DNA from: Afipia sp. P52-10
GTDB taxonomy: Bacteria; Pseudomonadota; Alphaproteobacteria; Rhizobiales; Xanthobacteraceae
Assembly: GCF_000516555.1 (NCBI RefSeq)
Contig: NZ_AZSJ01000007.1
Coordinates: forward strand, 1,125,099-1,189,098
Direction: 5' to 3'
Length of the DNA stretch: 64,000 nucleotides
Within the stretch, counting starts at the first letter, position 1. Each line of letters begins with the position of its first letter. Shown in pieces: positions 51,331 to 59,979 of the stretch. The notes beneath the pieces were generated by a model. The model was not told the DNA's origin, made no database searches, and worked only from the letters and a program-made list of their open reading frames with translations. The translations under genes and the position numbers were made by a program.

Positions 51331-51939
51331 TTACGGCTTCAGCGCGGTGACGTGCAGGAACGTACGCGGCACGCCGTCGTAACCGCCGCCGGGCGCCTCT
51401 TCCATCGTCACATCGATCCAGGCGCCCGCCTGCCGGTATGTCGCCTCGAGCCGCGCGCGCGACGGAAAGTTGTAATAGCGGCCGAGTCCGTCGCGATCGC
51501 CGCCGTCGCCCATCTTGTAGCTCGCATAGAAGCGGCCGCCGGGCTTCAGCGCGACGAAGATGCGCGTCAGCACGTCGCCCAGATGCTCCGCCGGCACATG
51601 CAGCAGGCACGCATTCGCCCAGACCGCATCGTAGGCCGCGAGCGCGTCCAATTCCGCGAACCGCATCAGCTTTACGGGCCGTCCGAGCCGCTTTTCTGCT
51701 TCGCGCGCAAGCCCCGGCGAACCGTCGGTCGGCGTCACGTCGAAGCCGGCGCGGATCATCGTCTCGGAATCCTGGCCGCCGCCGCAGCCGAGTTCGAGCA
51801 CGCTCGCGCCCGGCTTCAGCGCCGCCATGAAGCCCTCCAGCCGCGGATTGCGCTCCGGCTTCGGGCGCACCGCATAGCTCGCAGCCTCGCGGTCGTAGAA
51901 GGCAAGCGTTTGCGCATCGTGCGCGACATTGTCTGACAT
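51331..51939 (-). CDS. Class I SAM-dependent methyltransferase
   Basis: A 202-residue methyltransferase. Motif I is VLELGCGGGQDSE, acidic motif II follows as TPTDGSPG, and a later strand reads YDAVWANACLLHVP. It resembles small-molecule or tellurite-resistance-type (TehB-like) methyltransferases; substrate unknown. The ATG at 51939 is chosen, with AGGTTT upstream; starts at 51966 and 51975 are also in frame. Confidence 0.88.
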   Translation of the reverse strand: MSDNVAHDAQTLAFYDREAASYAVRPKPERNPRLEGFMAALKPGASVLELGCGGGQDSETMIRAGFDVTPTDGSPGLAREAEKRLGRPVKLMRFAELDALAAYDAVWANACLLHVPAEHLGDVLTRIFVALKPGGRFYASYKMGDGGDRDGLGRYYNFPSRARLEATYRQAGAWIDVTMEEAPGGGYDGVPRTFLHVTALKP

Positions 51940-52096
51940 CTGGAAACCTGCGCTGATCCATTCCATGAGCGGCACGATGTCAGCATCTGCATCCGATTAC
52001 GACAACGCGCCCGCAAATCCCGACATCGCCCGCACCCATTTGCCCGCCAATCAGCGGGCCGCGCAAGCAGGATGCGGCAAGTCAGCCCTGCATGAT

Positions 52097-52429
52097 TCAG
52101 CCCTGCATCAGGCCGACCGCCTGCAGCATCATCACGAAAAAGGTGCCGGACATCATGCTCCAGAAGCCTGCGAGCACCGTCGCCAGCATCACGAATTCGA
52201 AACGACGGCGTTCGATCCTGCGGCCGCGCACGGTGTTGCGCATGATGATGAAGGGCGCGGCAAACACCAGGAACGGTACGGCGGCGAAGGTTTGCGGACT
52301 GGCCCCACGGGCGAGCAGGCCGAACCCGGCCGGCTGTTGCACCAGCCCCTGATAGGCCGAGACCAGCGCACCCGCGAGCGCAAAACCGATGCCGATCGCA
52401 AGAAAGGAATGCAGCGTATCAAGGGACAT
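52097..52429 (-). CDS. Small membrane protein, three helices
   Basis: A 110-residue inner-membrane protein with three hydrophobic segments (about 10-28, 48-62 and 82-108) separated by a basic loop VRGRRIERRRFEF. I do not recognise a family. The ATG at 52429 is preferred; a start at 52450 is in frame. A CtrA-like TTAA-N7-TTAA word lies 71 bp upstream. Confidence 0.7.
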   Translation of the reverse strand: MSLDTLHSFLAIGIGFALAGALVSAYQGLVQQPAGFGLLARGASPQTFAAVPFLVFAAPFIIMRNTVRGRRIERRRFEFVMLATVLAGFWSMMSGTFFVMMLQAVGLMQG

Positions 52430-52499
52430 GCCGGGCTCGCGTCTGTGCACAACGACGCGACAGGCTTCGCAAATGTCCGTTGGCCGCGCCAGCTTATCC

Positions 52500-52514
52500 T
52501 TAAGAAAAGGTTAA
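52500..52514. promoter_or_regulatory. CtrA-like TTAA-N7-TTAA word
   Basis: TTAAGAAAAGGTTAA matches TTAA-N7-TTAA and lies in the divergent region between a minus-strand membrane protein gene (start 52429) and a plus-strand gene (52641). It lacks the flanking C of the full consensus on the plus strand, but on the minus strand it reads TTAACC. This is a moderate match. Confidence 0.35.
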
Positions 52515-52640
52515 TGCGCGAGGCGCGACCCGCCCCGCACGCATGACTTGCGATACCCGATCGCTGCCACAATAGCGAGGAAATCGCCGCGCGCATGGCA
52601 TACTGCACGCTGATTCGACGCAAACTGCGGTTCTTCCTCG

Positions 52641-53345
52641 ATGTCTTCCTACTCTGCCTCGCCTGCGCAGCCTGCCCGGCAGCCGCATCGGCCGAGTCCG
52701 CTTGCGCTCATGACATGCTGCGTGGTCGGCATCGCCGCCCTTGCCGGCGTCGTCTATCTGCTCTGGCCGACCTGGCACGCCACGGCCGCGAACGATCCGG
52801 ACCGGCTGCCGATCACCATCGGCAGCGCGCTGTTCAACGTGCCGGCGAAAGCGATCCGCATGCGCATGCAACGCCGCGCCGGACCGCAGGAGCGGATCGA
52901 TCTCGCCTTCGAGTATCCATCGCTGCAGCCGCCCGCGCCGCAAGTCCACGTCACCGCCGACACGGTCGAATCCCTGCCGGTCGCGCGCGATCGGATCGTG
53001 ATATCGATCGCCGCCGATGGTGACGTGATCACGCCGCAGGAGCGCGTGCGCACGATCTATCCACGCTATGTGGAGGCCGACAGCACGACGCAGGACGGCT
53101 TGACCGCCCGCGCCTTCCGTGAGTCCTCGCCTTATCACGGCGAGGACCTGTTCACGGCGACGACGCCATACTTCGTCGTGCGTTGCACGCGCGATGCGAT
53201 GACGCCGGGAATGTGCCTGAGCGAACGCCGTGTCGACGGCGCCTACGTCACCTATCGCTTTCCGCGCGCATGGCTATCGGACTGGCGTGGCGTCGCGAAC
53301 GCGATGGATAAGCTGATCGAGCAGATGCAGGGCAGAACGGGCTGA
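52641..53345 (+). CDS. Hypothetical single-pass anchored protein
   Basis: A 234-residue protein with a short cytoplasmic N-terminus, one membrane anchor (about 21-44, LALMTCCVVGIAALAGVVYLL) and a periplasmic domain of about 190 residues with mixed strands and two cysteines (VRCTRDAMTPGMC) that may form a disulfide. No family is recognised. It has no clear ribosome-binding site before its ATG. It is convergent with the DUF3126 gene. Confidence 0.7.
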   Translation: MSSYSASPAQPARQPHRPSPLALMTCCVVGIAALAGVVYLLWPTWHATAANDPDRLPITIGSALFNVPAKAIRMRMQRRAGPQERIDLAFEYPSLQPPAPQVHVTADTVESLPVARDRIVISIAADGDVITPQERVRTIYPRYVEADSTTQDGLTARAFRESSPYHGEDLFTATTPYFVVRCTRDAMTPGMCLSERRVDGAYVTYRFPRAWLSDWRGVANAMDKLIEQMQGRTG

Positions 53346-53356
53346 CGCGCCCGCTC

Positions 53357-53569
53357 TCAAGCCTCGTCGAGATCGGTATCGAGGATCGCCATCTGGAACT
53401 GATAGGAGCGGTCGTCATCCTCGTCGTCGACGAACAGGATGCCGACGAACTCCTCGCCGATATAAACTTCCGCCGAGTCGTCCTTCTTCGGCCGCGGCAC
53501 CACGCGGATGCGCGGATTGCCGAACAGCCGCTTGAGGTAGCTATCGAGTTTCCTGACTTCCTGAACGTT
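53357..53569 (-). CDS. DUF3126 family protein
   Basis: A 70-residue protein matching DUF3126, a small family conserved in alphaproteobacteria: VRKLDSYLKRLFGNPRIRV, then EVYIGEEFVGILFVDDEDDD and a strand SYQFQMAILD. Function unknown. The start is GTG at 53569, because GAGGAG lies 7 bp upstream; the frame could begin at 53602 but that region holds this ribosome-binding site. Confidence 0.88.
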   Translation of the reverse strand, partial: NVQEVRKLDSYLKRLFGNPRIRVVPRPKKDDSAEVYIGEEFVGILFVDDEDDDRSYQFQMAILDTDLDEA

Positions 53570-53775
53570 CACAATCGTCTCCTCGTCCACTCGCGTCTGC
53601 ACGCGGGAAATTTGAGGCCAACCTTTATTGCCTGTCGTGAGGAAGCGCTAGGGGTTCAACTCCAACATTTGCATCCAAGTACGGCCAAGCCGCACGCGAA
53701 TGCGCGTCATCAAAGAACCGTCAGCAAACATAAGGGCTTAGGGAAGCGGGGATTGAAGCCCGCGCACCGCTCGGC

Positions 53776-54606
53776 TCACTCGCCGCCGTTCAGCATCTGA
53801 TCCATGGTGCGCGAAGGCTCCGCGCAGCCTGCGGCGCCGACCACTTTTGCCGGCACGCCCGCCACCGTCACGTTGTTCGGCACCGGCTTCACCACCACAG
53901 AGCCCGCGGCGATCCGCGCGCAATGGCCGACCGCGATGTTGCCGAGAATCTTTGCGCCGGCGCCGATCATCACACCGCGACCGATTTTCGGATGACGATC
54001 CTCGTTCTCCTTGCCGGTTCCCCCGAGCGTGACGTCATGCAAAATCGAAACGTCGTCTTCGATCACCGCCGTCTCGCCGACCACAAATCCTGTGGCGTGA
54101 TCGAGGAAGATGCCGCGGCCGATGCGCGCTGCCGGGTTGATATCGGTCTGGAAGGTTGCCGAGGAGCGGCTTTGCAGGAAGTAGGCGAAATCCTTGCGGC
54201 CCTTGTTCCAGAGCCAGTGCGCCAGACGGTGCGTCTGAATCGCGTGGAAGCCTTTGAAGTAGAGCAGCGGGTCGATGAAGCGCGAGGTCGCCGGATCGCG
54301 GTCGTACACGGCGACCATGTCAGCGCGGAAGGCGTTGCCGATATCCGGATCGTCGCGCAGCGCTTCCTGGTAGGCTTGGCGGATCAGATCACCCGACAGT
54401 TCGGGATGATCGAGCCGCTCGGCGACGCGATGGACGATGGCATCCTCCAGCCGCGAATGATGCAGCACCGAGGAATAGATGAAGGTCGCCAGCTCCGGTT
54501 CCTTGCGGACGATTTCTTCCGCTTCGTGCCGGACATGCGCCCAGACCGGGTCAAGCTTGCTCAGGGCGGACTGCGTGTCGAGGCGGGTTTTGGACATGGA
54601 TTTCAT
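53776..54606 (-). CDS. cysE: Serine O-acetyltransferase
   Basis: A 276-residue CysE enzyme that acetylates serine for cysteine synthesis. It has an N-terminal helical domain (about 1-150) and a C-terminal left-handed beta-helix. Catalytic Asp-His are in FLDHATGFVVGE, the second active-site His is in NEDRHPKIG, and the regulatory/CoA region is IAAGSVVVKPVPNN. The C-terminus is longer than in the minimal enzyme, and cysteine feedback is likely. ATGs at 54606 and 54597 are both possible. It stands alone, away from other cys genes. Confidence 0.95.
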   Translation of the reverse strand: MKSMSKTRLDTQSALSKLDPVWAHVRHEAEEIVRKEPELATFIYSSVLHHSRLEDAIVHRVAERLDHPELSGDLIRQAYQEALRDDPDIGNAFRADMVAVYDRDPATSRFIDPLLYFKGFHAIQTHRLAHWLWNKGRKDFAYFLQSRSSATFQTDINPAARIGRGIFLDHATGFVVGETAVIEDDVSILHDVTLGGTGKENEDRHPKIGRGVMIGAGAKILGNIAVGHCARIAAGSVVVKPVPNNVTVAGVPAKVVGAAGCAEPSRTMDQMLNGGE

Positions 54607-54885
54607 CCGGCAGTTCTTCAGGAGGCGATCCTACCACATAATGCGCCTTGGTCATGCCGCAATGACTACGCGCACCGGATATGAGGTAAAAGATTTGCTC
54701 GCGTGCGTTGCAGAGCTCCGCGTTCGCGTCCAACAATCTGATTCTCACGAATAGAATCAATAACTTGCGTATTTGCGGATGGTTTGGACGAGGCTGCTCG
54801 CCGCTCCCTCCGCCAAGAGTTGAAGTCTCGGAAGCATCATGACGATTGTGTCTGCCGGGCCGGCGCCGCATAGTCCGCCGCGGGG

Positions 54886-56295
54886 ATGAGGGGACAAGCA
54901 ACCAGCACGCTCGCGCTCCGTGAGCGCTTGAGAATCTCGGCTGCCGCAAGCTTTGCGGCGGTGCTGCTGCCGCTTGCGCTGATGCTCCCTGCCCTCTGGA
55001 ACGGTTTTCCGCTGCTGCAATACGACACCGGCGGCTACATCGCGCGCTGGTACGAAGGCTATCTGGTGCCGAGCCGCTCCACGACCTTCGGCCTCTATCT
55101 CCATCTCGGCGAGGACAGCCACTTCTGGCTCAACCTCAAACTGCAGGCGCTCGCCACGATCTGGATCCTGCAGGCAGTGCTGCGCGTCTACGACGTGGCG
55201 CGGCTGGCGCAGATCATCACCGTCGTCGTCGTCCTTGCGCTGACCACGGCGCTGCCGTGGCTCGTCAGCTTGCTGCTGACCGACATCTTCGCCGGCCTGT
55301 CCGTGCTGTCCTTGTTTCTGCTCGTGCTGCACGGAGAACGCGTCTCGCGGCTGGAGCGCGGCGCGTTGTTCCTGTTCACCGCCTTTGCCGCCGCCTCCCA
55401 CAGCGCGACGCTTGCGGTGCTGCTCGGGCTCGTCGGCTGTGCTGTCTTGGCGCGGCGCTGGCTGGCACGCGCCCTTCCACTCAAGGGCATCGTCCACGGC
55501 GGGCTGGCGCTGCTCGCCGGCGCGGCGATGCTGCTCGCCACCAACCTGATGATGAGCGGCAGGCTCGCCTGGACGCCTGGCGCATACGGCATTGCCTTCA
55601 GCCGTATCCTGCAGGACGGCATCGTCGCACGCTATCTCAACGACCATTGCGCCCGCGAGGCATTGAAGCTCTGCCCGTATCGCAACGATCTCCCCGCCAC
55701 CGGCGACATGTTCCTATGGGGCAAGAGCGTGTTCAATCAGCTCGGCCGCTTCGAGGGCATGAACGACGAGATGCGGGATATCGTGCTGCGCTCGCTGATC
55801 GCCTATCCCGGTCAGCATCTCAGCACGGCCGCCGCGGCGGCGATCAAGCAACTGACGATGGTTGCGACCGGCGAAGGCGTGCACAGCGACTTGATGCACA
55901 CGCACCGCATTATCGAACGTTACCTGCCGCAGCAGGCCCTCGTCATGCAAACCTCGCGGCAACATCGCGGCGACCTGTCGTTCACCGAGATCAACCGCAT
56001 CCATGTGCCGGCGGCACTCGCGTCGCTGCTGCTGATCGCAGCGCTCACCGCCTACGCGCTCTGGCGCCGCACCTTCGACGATATCGCGCTGCTCTGCGTC
56101 ACCACCCTGCTGGCCGTGCTCGGCAATGCGGCGGTGTGTGCGGTGCTGTCAGGCCCGCACGACCGTTACGGCTCGCGTCTCGCCTGGATCGCCACATTCA
56201 CGGCACTGGTCGCGTTCCTGCGCAGCTATCAAGCCCGCGCCGGCGCGCTCGATCACGCGCTGCTCGTGAGGAACGCCAGCACGCCCTCCTTGTAG
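54886..56295 (+). CDS. Polytopic membrane protein, GT-C-like
   Basis: A 469-residue inner-membrane protein with about ten helices and a periplasmic loop after the first one (FPLLQYDTGGYIARWYEGY). The acidic residue in that loop and the alternating hydrophobic layout recall GT-C glycosyltransferases or O-antigen-type enzymes, but I see no decisive motif. The C-terminal soluble part is small. Its last 43 bp overlap the end of the convergent hydrolase gene. No cell-envelope gene cluster surrounds it. Confidence 0.75.
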   Translation: MRGQATSTLALRERLRISAAASFAAVLLPLALMLPALWNGFPLLQYDTGGYIARWYEGYLVPSRSTTFGLYLHLGEDSHFWLNLKLQALATIWILQAVLRVYDVARLAQIITVVVVLALTTALPWLVSLLLTDIFAGLSVLSLFLLVLHGERVSRLERGALFLFTAFAAASHSATLAVLLGLVGCAVLARRWLARALPLKGIVHGGLALLAGAAMLLATNLMMSGRLAWTPGAYGIAFSRILQDGIVARYLNDHCAREALKLCPYRNDLPATGDMFLWGKSVFNQLGRFEGMNDEMRDIVLRSLIAYPGQHLSTAAAAAIKQLTMVATGEGVHSDLMHTHRIIERYLPQQALVMQTSRQHRGDLSFTEINRIHVPAALASLLLIAALTAYALWRRTFDDIALLCVTTLLAVLGNAAVCAVLSGPHDRYGSRLAWIATFTALVAFLRSYQARAGALDHALLVRNASTPSL

Positions 56296-57005
56296 ACCTT
56301 GTCGCCGACCGCGCGCATGTGGTCACGGCGGGGAATGTCCAAGACCTGCGCGCCGTTGATGATCTCCGCAAGACCTGACGCCGAGCCCGCGATCTCATCG
56401 GTGGTTCCGACCGCGATCAGCACCGGCACCGCGATGCCTGCGACCTCTTCCCGTGTCATCAACCGGCGCGAGCCGCGCAGACAGGCGGCCAGCGCGCGGT
56501 GGTCAGACCGCGTCTGATCGGCGAAGGCGCGGAACATGCGGCCCATCTTGTGGGTGACCGCATCGAGCGACGGCGCCTCCAGCGCCTTGGCGACGTTTTC
56601 GTCCGGCCCGCCGCCCTCGATCAGGCCAAGCCCGATGCCGCCGAGGATCGCGCGATGCAGGCGCTGGCCGTGATGACGCGCCAGGTAGCCGGTGATGCGG
56701 CCGCCGAGCGAATAACCCATGATGTCGGCGCGGGCGATGCCGAGATGATCCATCAGCGCGAGCACGTCACCGGCCATGGTGCCGATGTGATAATCCTCGG
56801 GATCGTAGAGCTTGGTGGAGTCGCCATGTCCGCGGTTGTCGAGGGCGATCACGCGACGGCCGGCCTGCCGCAGAAACGAGACCCAGGTCGGATAGACCCA
56901 GTTCACGTTCTTGCTCGACGCGAAGCCGTGCACGAGCACGATCGGCTCGCCCTCGCCCTCGTCGAGATATGCGATTTCAACACCGGCGTTGGTAAAACAG
57001 GGCAT
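56253..57005 (-). CDS. Alpha/beta hydrolase
   Basis: A 250-residue alpha/beta-hydrolase. The oxyanion region is VLVHGFASSKN, the loop DNRGHGDST follows, the nucleophile Ser is in MGYSLGGRITGYLA, and the late His is in IPRRDHMRAVG. It looks like an esterase or epoxide-hydrolase-type enzyme; substrate unknown. The ATG at 57005 is chosen; a longer open frame to 57269 covers the neighbouring gene in another frame. Its 3' end overlaps the convergent membrane-protein gene. Confidence 0.9.
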   Translation of the reverse strand: MPCFTNAGVEIAYLDEGEGEPIVLVHGFASSKNVNWVYPTWVSFLRQAGRRVIALDNRGHGDSTKLYDPEDYHIGTMAGDVLALMDHLGIARADIMGYSLGGRITGYLARHHGQRLHRAILGGIGLGLIEGGGPDENVAKALEAPSLDAVTHKMGRMFRAFADQTRSDHRALAACLRGSRRLMTREEVAGIAVPVLIAVGTTDEIAGSASGLAEIINGAQVLDIPRRDHMRAVGDKVYKEGVLAFLTSSA

Positions 57006-57087
57006 CGGAACTCGTGCTTGGTCGCAGGCTGGAAAGACGATCGAGGTGGGAGAAGAAGGTAGCGAAGCGGGCCGCGGACGTCGAGGT

Positions 57088-58215
57088 TCAGGCCGCGGCA
57101 ACGGCTTGCCGGGCGCGCCGCTCGCGCTTTCGTAACCACAGGCGATGGGTGATGCGCTCGGTGAGCGACTTGATCGAGGCAAGAATTCCAAACAGGAACA
57201 GAAGCGCGCTGAGCAGCCAGCTCGCCAGATTGAACGCGCCCGCCGCCAGCAGCAGCGCGCCGCGTCCAAGAACTTTCAGCAACGCCCGCGTCTGGCTGCC
57301 CTTGCTCTCGGCGAGCTTTGCAGCCTTCGCAAGCTCCTTCGGATTGTCCGCCACCTTGACCACGTCGAGCGCGGCACGGGCGCCGGCCTTTTCGCCGACG
57401 CGACCGACATCCTTCACCGCAGCGACCAGCAGCCCCGCCTTCTCGGTGCGGACCGCCGCTTTCAAAGCGCCGAGCGATTCGCCGGGCCGCGTCACCGATA
57501 CGTTGGAAACCGCGCGCCGCAACCCATCCGTGTCGATCACATCAGCGGTCGAGCGCCGCGCCCAATGCGCCAGCCCTTCGCTCAGCCGCGCGGACTTGCG
57601 GGCGCCCTTGAACAGGCTGAGACCCGCCCGCGCGGGACTGACGGTGCCGACCGATGTGTAGGTGCCGGCGGTGATGGCGAGTCCGACCGCGGCAAGGCCG
57701 AGCACCAGCGTATCGGCCTGCTCGCCGAGGGCGTAGCGGCGCCCCTCGCGCACCATGTCGCGAATGTCGCCGAAGGTGAACAGATCGCCGGTGACGGTGC
57801 CGGACAGGCTGGCGAGATCGTCGGCTTCGCCGGTGACGAAACCGCTGGCGAACCGCCCGGCCAGGTGCGCAACCGAGCGCTGCTCGGCCACCGCGTCGGT
57901 GACTTTGACCAGAAGATCCGCCGAGACCGGCAGGTTCTGCGCGTCCGCAACGTCAACGAAACTCTGGGCGAGATCGGCATCGCCTTGTGCCAGCGCGGCC
58001 TGGATCTCGCGATCGATCAATGCCGGATCGCCCTTCACCGCACGTCGAAGTTGCAGATCGCTCAAGACCGCAGGATCGTCCTTGGCGGCGAAAATCGCAG
58101 CCGCCTCGCGGGCCTGCGGCCAGACGGCCATGAGCCCGCCGGCACAGAGCGCAGCGCAGGCAAGAGCGGCAAGCGGTCGAGACAGGAACGTCAATGTCAT
58201 CAACGTCAATGTCAT
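57088..58215 (-). CDS. Hypothetical membrane-anchored protein
   Basis: A 375-residue protein. An N-terminal hydrophobic segment (about 10-32, FLSRPLAALACAALCAGGLM) is followed by a helical region and one or two C-terminal membrane segments (about 330-360, SWLLSALLFLFGILASI) with a basic tail. Function unknown. Two in-frame ATGs, at 58215 and 58200, lie in a 15-bp tandem duplication, so the N-terminus reads MTLTL twice. It lies 82 bp upstream of a hydrolase gene in the same direction. Confidence 0.75.
   Translation of the reverse strand: MTLTLMTLTFLSRPLAALACAALCAGGLMAVWPQAREAAAIFAAKDDPAVLSDLQLRRAVKGDPALIDREIQAALAQGDADLAQSFVDVADAQNLPVSADLLVKVTDAVAEQRSVAHLAGRFASGFVTGEADDLASLSGTVTGDLFTFGDIRDMVREGRRYALGEQADTLVLGLAAVGLAITAGTYTSVGTVSPARAGLSLFKGARKSARLSEGLAHWARRSTADVIDTDGLRRAVSNVSVTRPGESLGALKAAVRTEKAGLLVAAVKDVGRVGEKAGARAALDVVKVADNPKELAKAAKLAESKGSQTRALLKVLGRGALLLAAGAFNLASWLLSALLFLFGILASIKSLTERITHRLWLRKRERRARQAVAAA
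58186..58215. repeat. 15-bp tandem duplication carrying the start codon
   Basis: GAACGTCAATGTCAT (58186-58200) and CAACGTCAATGTCAT (58201-58215) are adjacent and match at 14 of 15 bases. Each ends in CAT, so each supplies an in-frame ATG for the minus-strand membrane-protein gene. The two starts differ by one MTLTL unit. Confidence 0.85.
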
Positions 58216-58573
58216 CTCAGTCCATCGCGCGGCATGGACGCTGAAGGAAACAGCCGGGAAAGCCGAAACCAGCCTGCCACGTGCCCACGCTCTCGTTAAG
58301 GCCCTCGTGCCGCGGGATTGCCCGCGCGGATGCCTGTACGGCACATACACAGTCACATAGCGCTGACGCCTGCCGAGACAAGCGGGCTGACATGCGACCA
58401 AAGACGGCCTTTCTTAAACGAGCGATTGTGTCGATTTTACCAGCCGCGCGGGCGGTATGGAGGCATGCAAGGCAGGGGTTCCTCTAGGAATCGCCACAAC
58501 TCGCGATTATGGTGCGCGCGGCTCGGCAGGGTGCCGGCCGGTTCAGCCGCAGAAGAAGCTCGAGGTTAAGATC

Positions 58574-58819
58574 ATGGCCGACCACGTCGTCCCCCATTTC
58601 CAGAATGATGCGGGCGTTCCCGTCATCGAAATCGGGGCCACGGAATTCATGTGCGTCGGCGCGCAGCCGCCTTTCGATCATCCGCATGTGTTCCTCGACC
58701 TCGGTGACGATCGCGAGATCATCTGCCCCTACTGCTCGACGCTCTATCGGTACGCTGGTGACTTGGCCGCCGGAGAATCACGCCCGCCGGAATGTGCGCT
58801 AAAGGACAAGGCAGCCTGA
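58574..58819 (+). CDS. Zinc-finger domain protein (zf-CHCC type)
   Basis: An 81-residue protein resembling the zf-CHCC family (relatives of mitochondrial complex I accessory subunit NDUFS6). The metal ligands fit FMCVG, DHPHVFLDLG and CPYCSTLYRY. In alphaproteobacteria such proteins may associate with complex I, but here no nuo gene is nearby. The ATG at 58574 follows GAGGTT. Its last 28 bp overlap the start of the FAD monooxygenase gene, implying coupled expression. Confidence 0.87.
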   Translation: MADHVVPHFQNDAGVPVIEIGATEFMCVGAQPPFDHPHVFLDLGDDREIICPYCSTLYRYAGDLAAGESRPPECALKDKAA

Positions 58820-59979
58820 CACCGGCGACCACCGCGCAGACCCGTGCACGGCGCGCGGTCGCGGTCGCCGGCGCCGGGATCGGCGGATTGACCGCGGCAC
58901 TGACGCTGGCCGAGAAACGTTTCCACGTCGTCCTGCATGAAAAGGCCGAGGCGCTGGAAGAAGCCGGCGCCGGTATTCAGCTCTCCCCGAACGCCACCCG
59001 CATCCTGATCGGCCTCGGTCTGGAGCAGGAGGTCGCCGCGCGCGCGGTGACGCCGGACGGCATCAGCATCCGCAACGCGCGCAGCGGGCGTGAGATCGTC
59101 CGCATCCCGCTCGGCGCCTTCGCCCAGGCCCACTATGGCGCCCCGTATTGGATCGTCCATCGGGCGGACCTACAGGCCGCCCTGCTCGCTCATGTGCGCG
59201 CACACCCGGACATCGACCTGCGGCTCGGATCAGCCTACTCGGACAGCATCCACCCCGGCATGCCGCTGATCGGCGCCGACGGCGTCTGGTCCCGCGTCCG
59301 GCAGCAGCTTTTCGGCGGTCCGCCTGCGACGTTCTCCGGTCATGTCGCCTGGCGCGGCACGCTGGACGCCGCCGCCTTGCCGCGCGACATCGCCCCCGGC
59401 AGCATCGCGCTCTGGCTCGGTCAGGCCGCCCATCTCGTCGTCTATCCCGTCCGCAGCGGCACGCTCGTCAATGTCGTCGCGATCGTCGAGGGCCAATGGG
59501 AGCAGCAGGGATGGAATGCGCCCGGCGAGGCCGCCGAGATTGCCGCCGCGTTCGATCCGCGCCGCTGGTCGGGTGCTGCGCGCGACCTCATTGGCGCGAT
59601 CGAAACCTGGCGCAAGTGGGCGCTGTTTTCGGTGAGCCACACGCAATGGGCGCGTGGTGATGTCGCGCTGATCGGCGACGCGGCGCATGCGATGCTGCCG
59701 TTCGCGGCCCAGGGTGCGGCGATGGCGATCGAGGACGCCGCAGTGCTTGCCGACTGCCTCGGCCAGTCACCGGACGATGCAAGCGGTGCGTTTCAGCGCT
59801 ATGCGTTGCTGCGCCGCTCCCGCATCGCTCTGGTGAAACGCACGACCTGGCAGTCAGGCCTCATCTATCATCTGCCGCCGCCGGTCTCGCTTGCACGCAA
59901 TCTGGTGATGACGCTGCTCGGCGGCGAGCGGCTGCTCGCTCAGCGCGACGCGATCTACCGCTGGCGGCTCACGCCGTAA
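58792..59979 (+). CDS. FAD-dependent aromatic-ring monooxygenase (salicylate hydroxylase-like)
   Basis: A 395-residue class A flavoprotein monooxygenase. The FAD motif is GAGIGGLTAAL near residue 28, RADLQAALL is present, the second FAD motif is LIGADGVWSRVR and the third is GDAAHAMLPFAAQGAAMAIED. It would hydroxylate an aromatic acid using NAD(P)H. The stretch between LRLGSAY and LIGADG seems about 20-25 residues shorter than in NahG-type enzymes, which may mean a small in-frame deletion. It overlaps the zinc-finger gene by 28 bp. Confidence 0.88.
   Translation: MCAKGQGSLTPATTAQTRARRAVAVAGAGIGGLTAALTLAEKRFHVVLHEKAEALEEAGAGIQLSPNATRILIGLGLEQEVAARAVTPDGISIRNARSGREIVRIPLGAFAQAHYGAPYWIVHRADLQAALLAHVRAHPDIDLRLGSAYSDSIHPGMPLIGADGVWSRVRQQLFGGPPATFSGHVAWRGTLDAAALPRDIAPGSIALWLGQAAHLVVYPVRSGTLVNVVAIVEGQWEQQGWNAPGEAAEIAAAFDPRRWSGAARDLIGAIETWRKWALFSVSHTQWARGDVALIGDAAHAMLPFAAQGAAMAIEDAAVLADCLGQSPDDASGAFQRYALLRRSRIALVKRTTWQSGLIYHLPPPVSLARNLVMTLLGGERLLAQRDAIYRWRLTP

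Noticed and set aside
53603..53775. Possible tRNA or small RNA before cysE
   Set aside because: I could not find a cloverleaf, a TTCGA-type T-loop or a terminator; only a weak frame is present.
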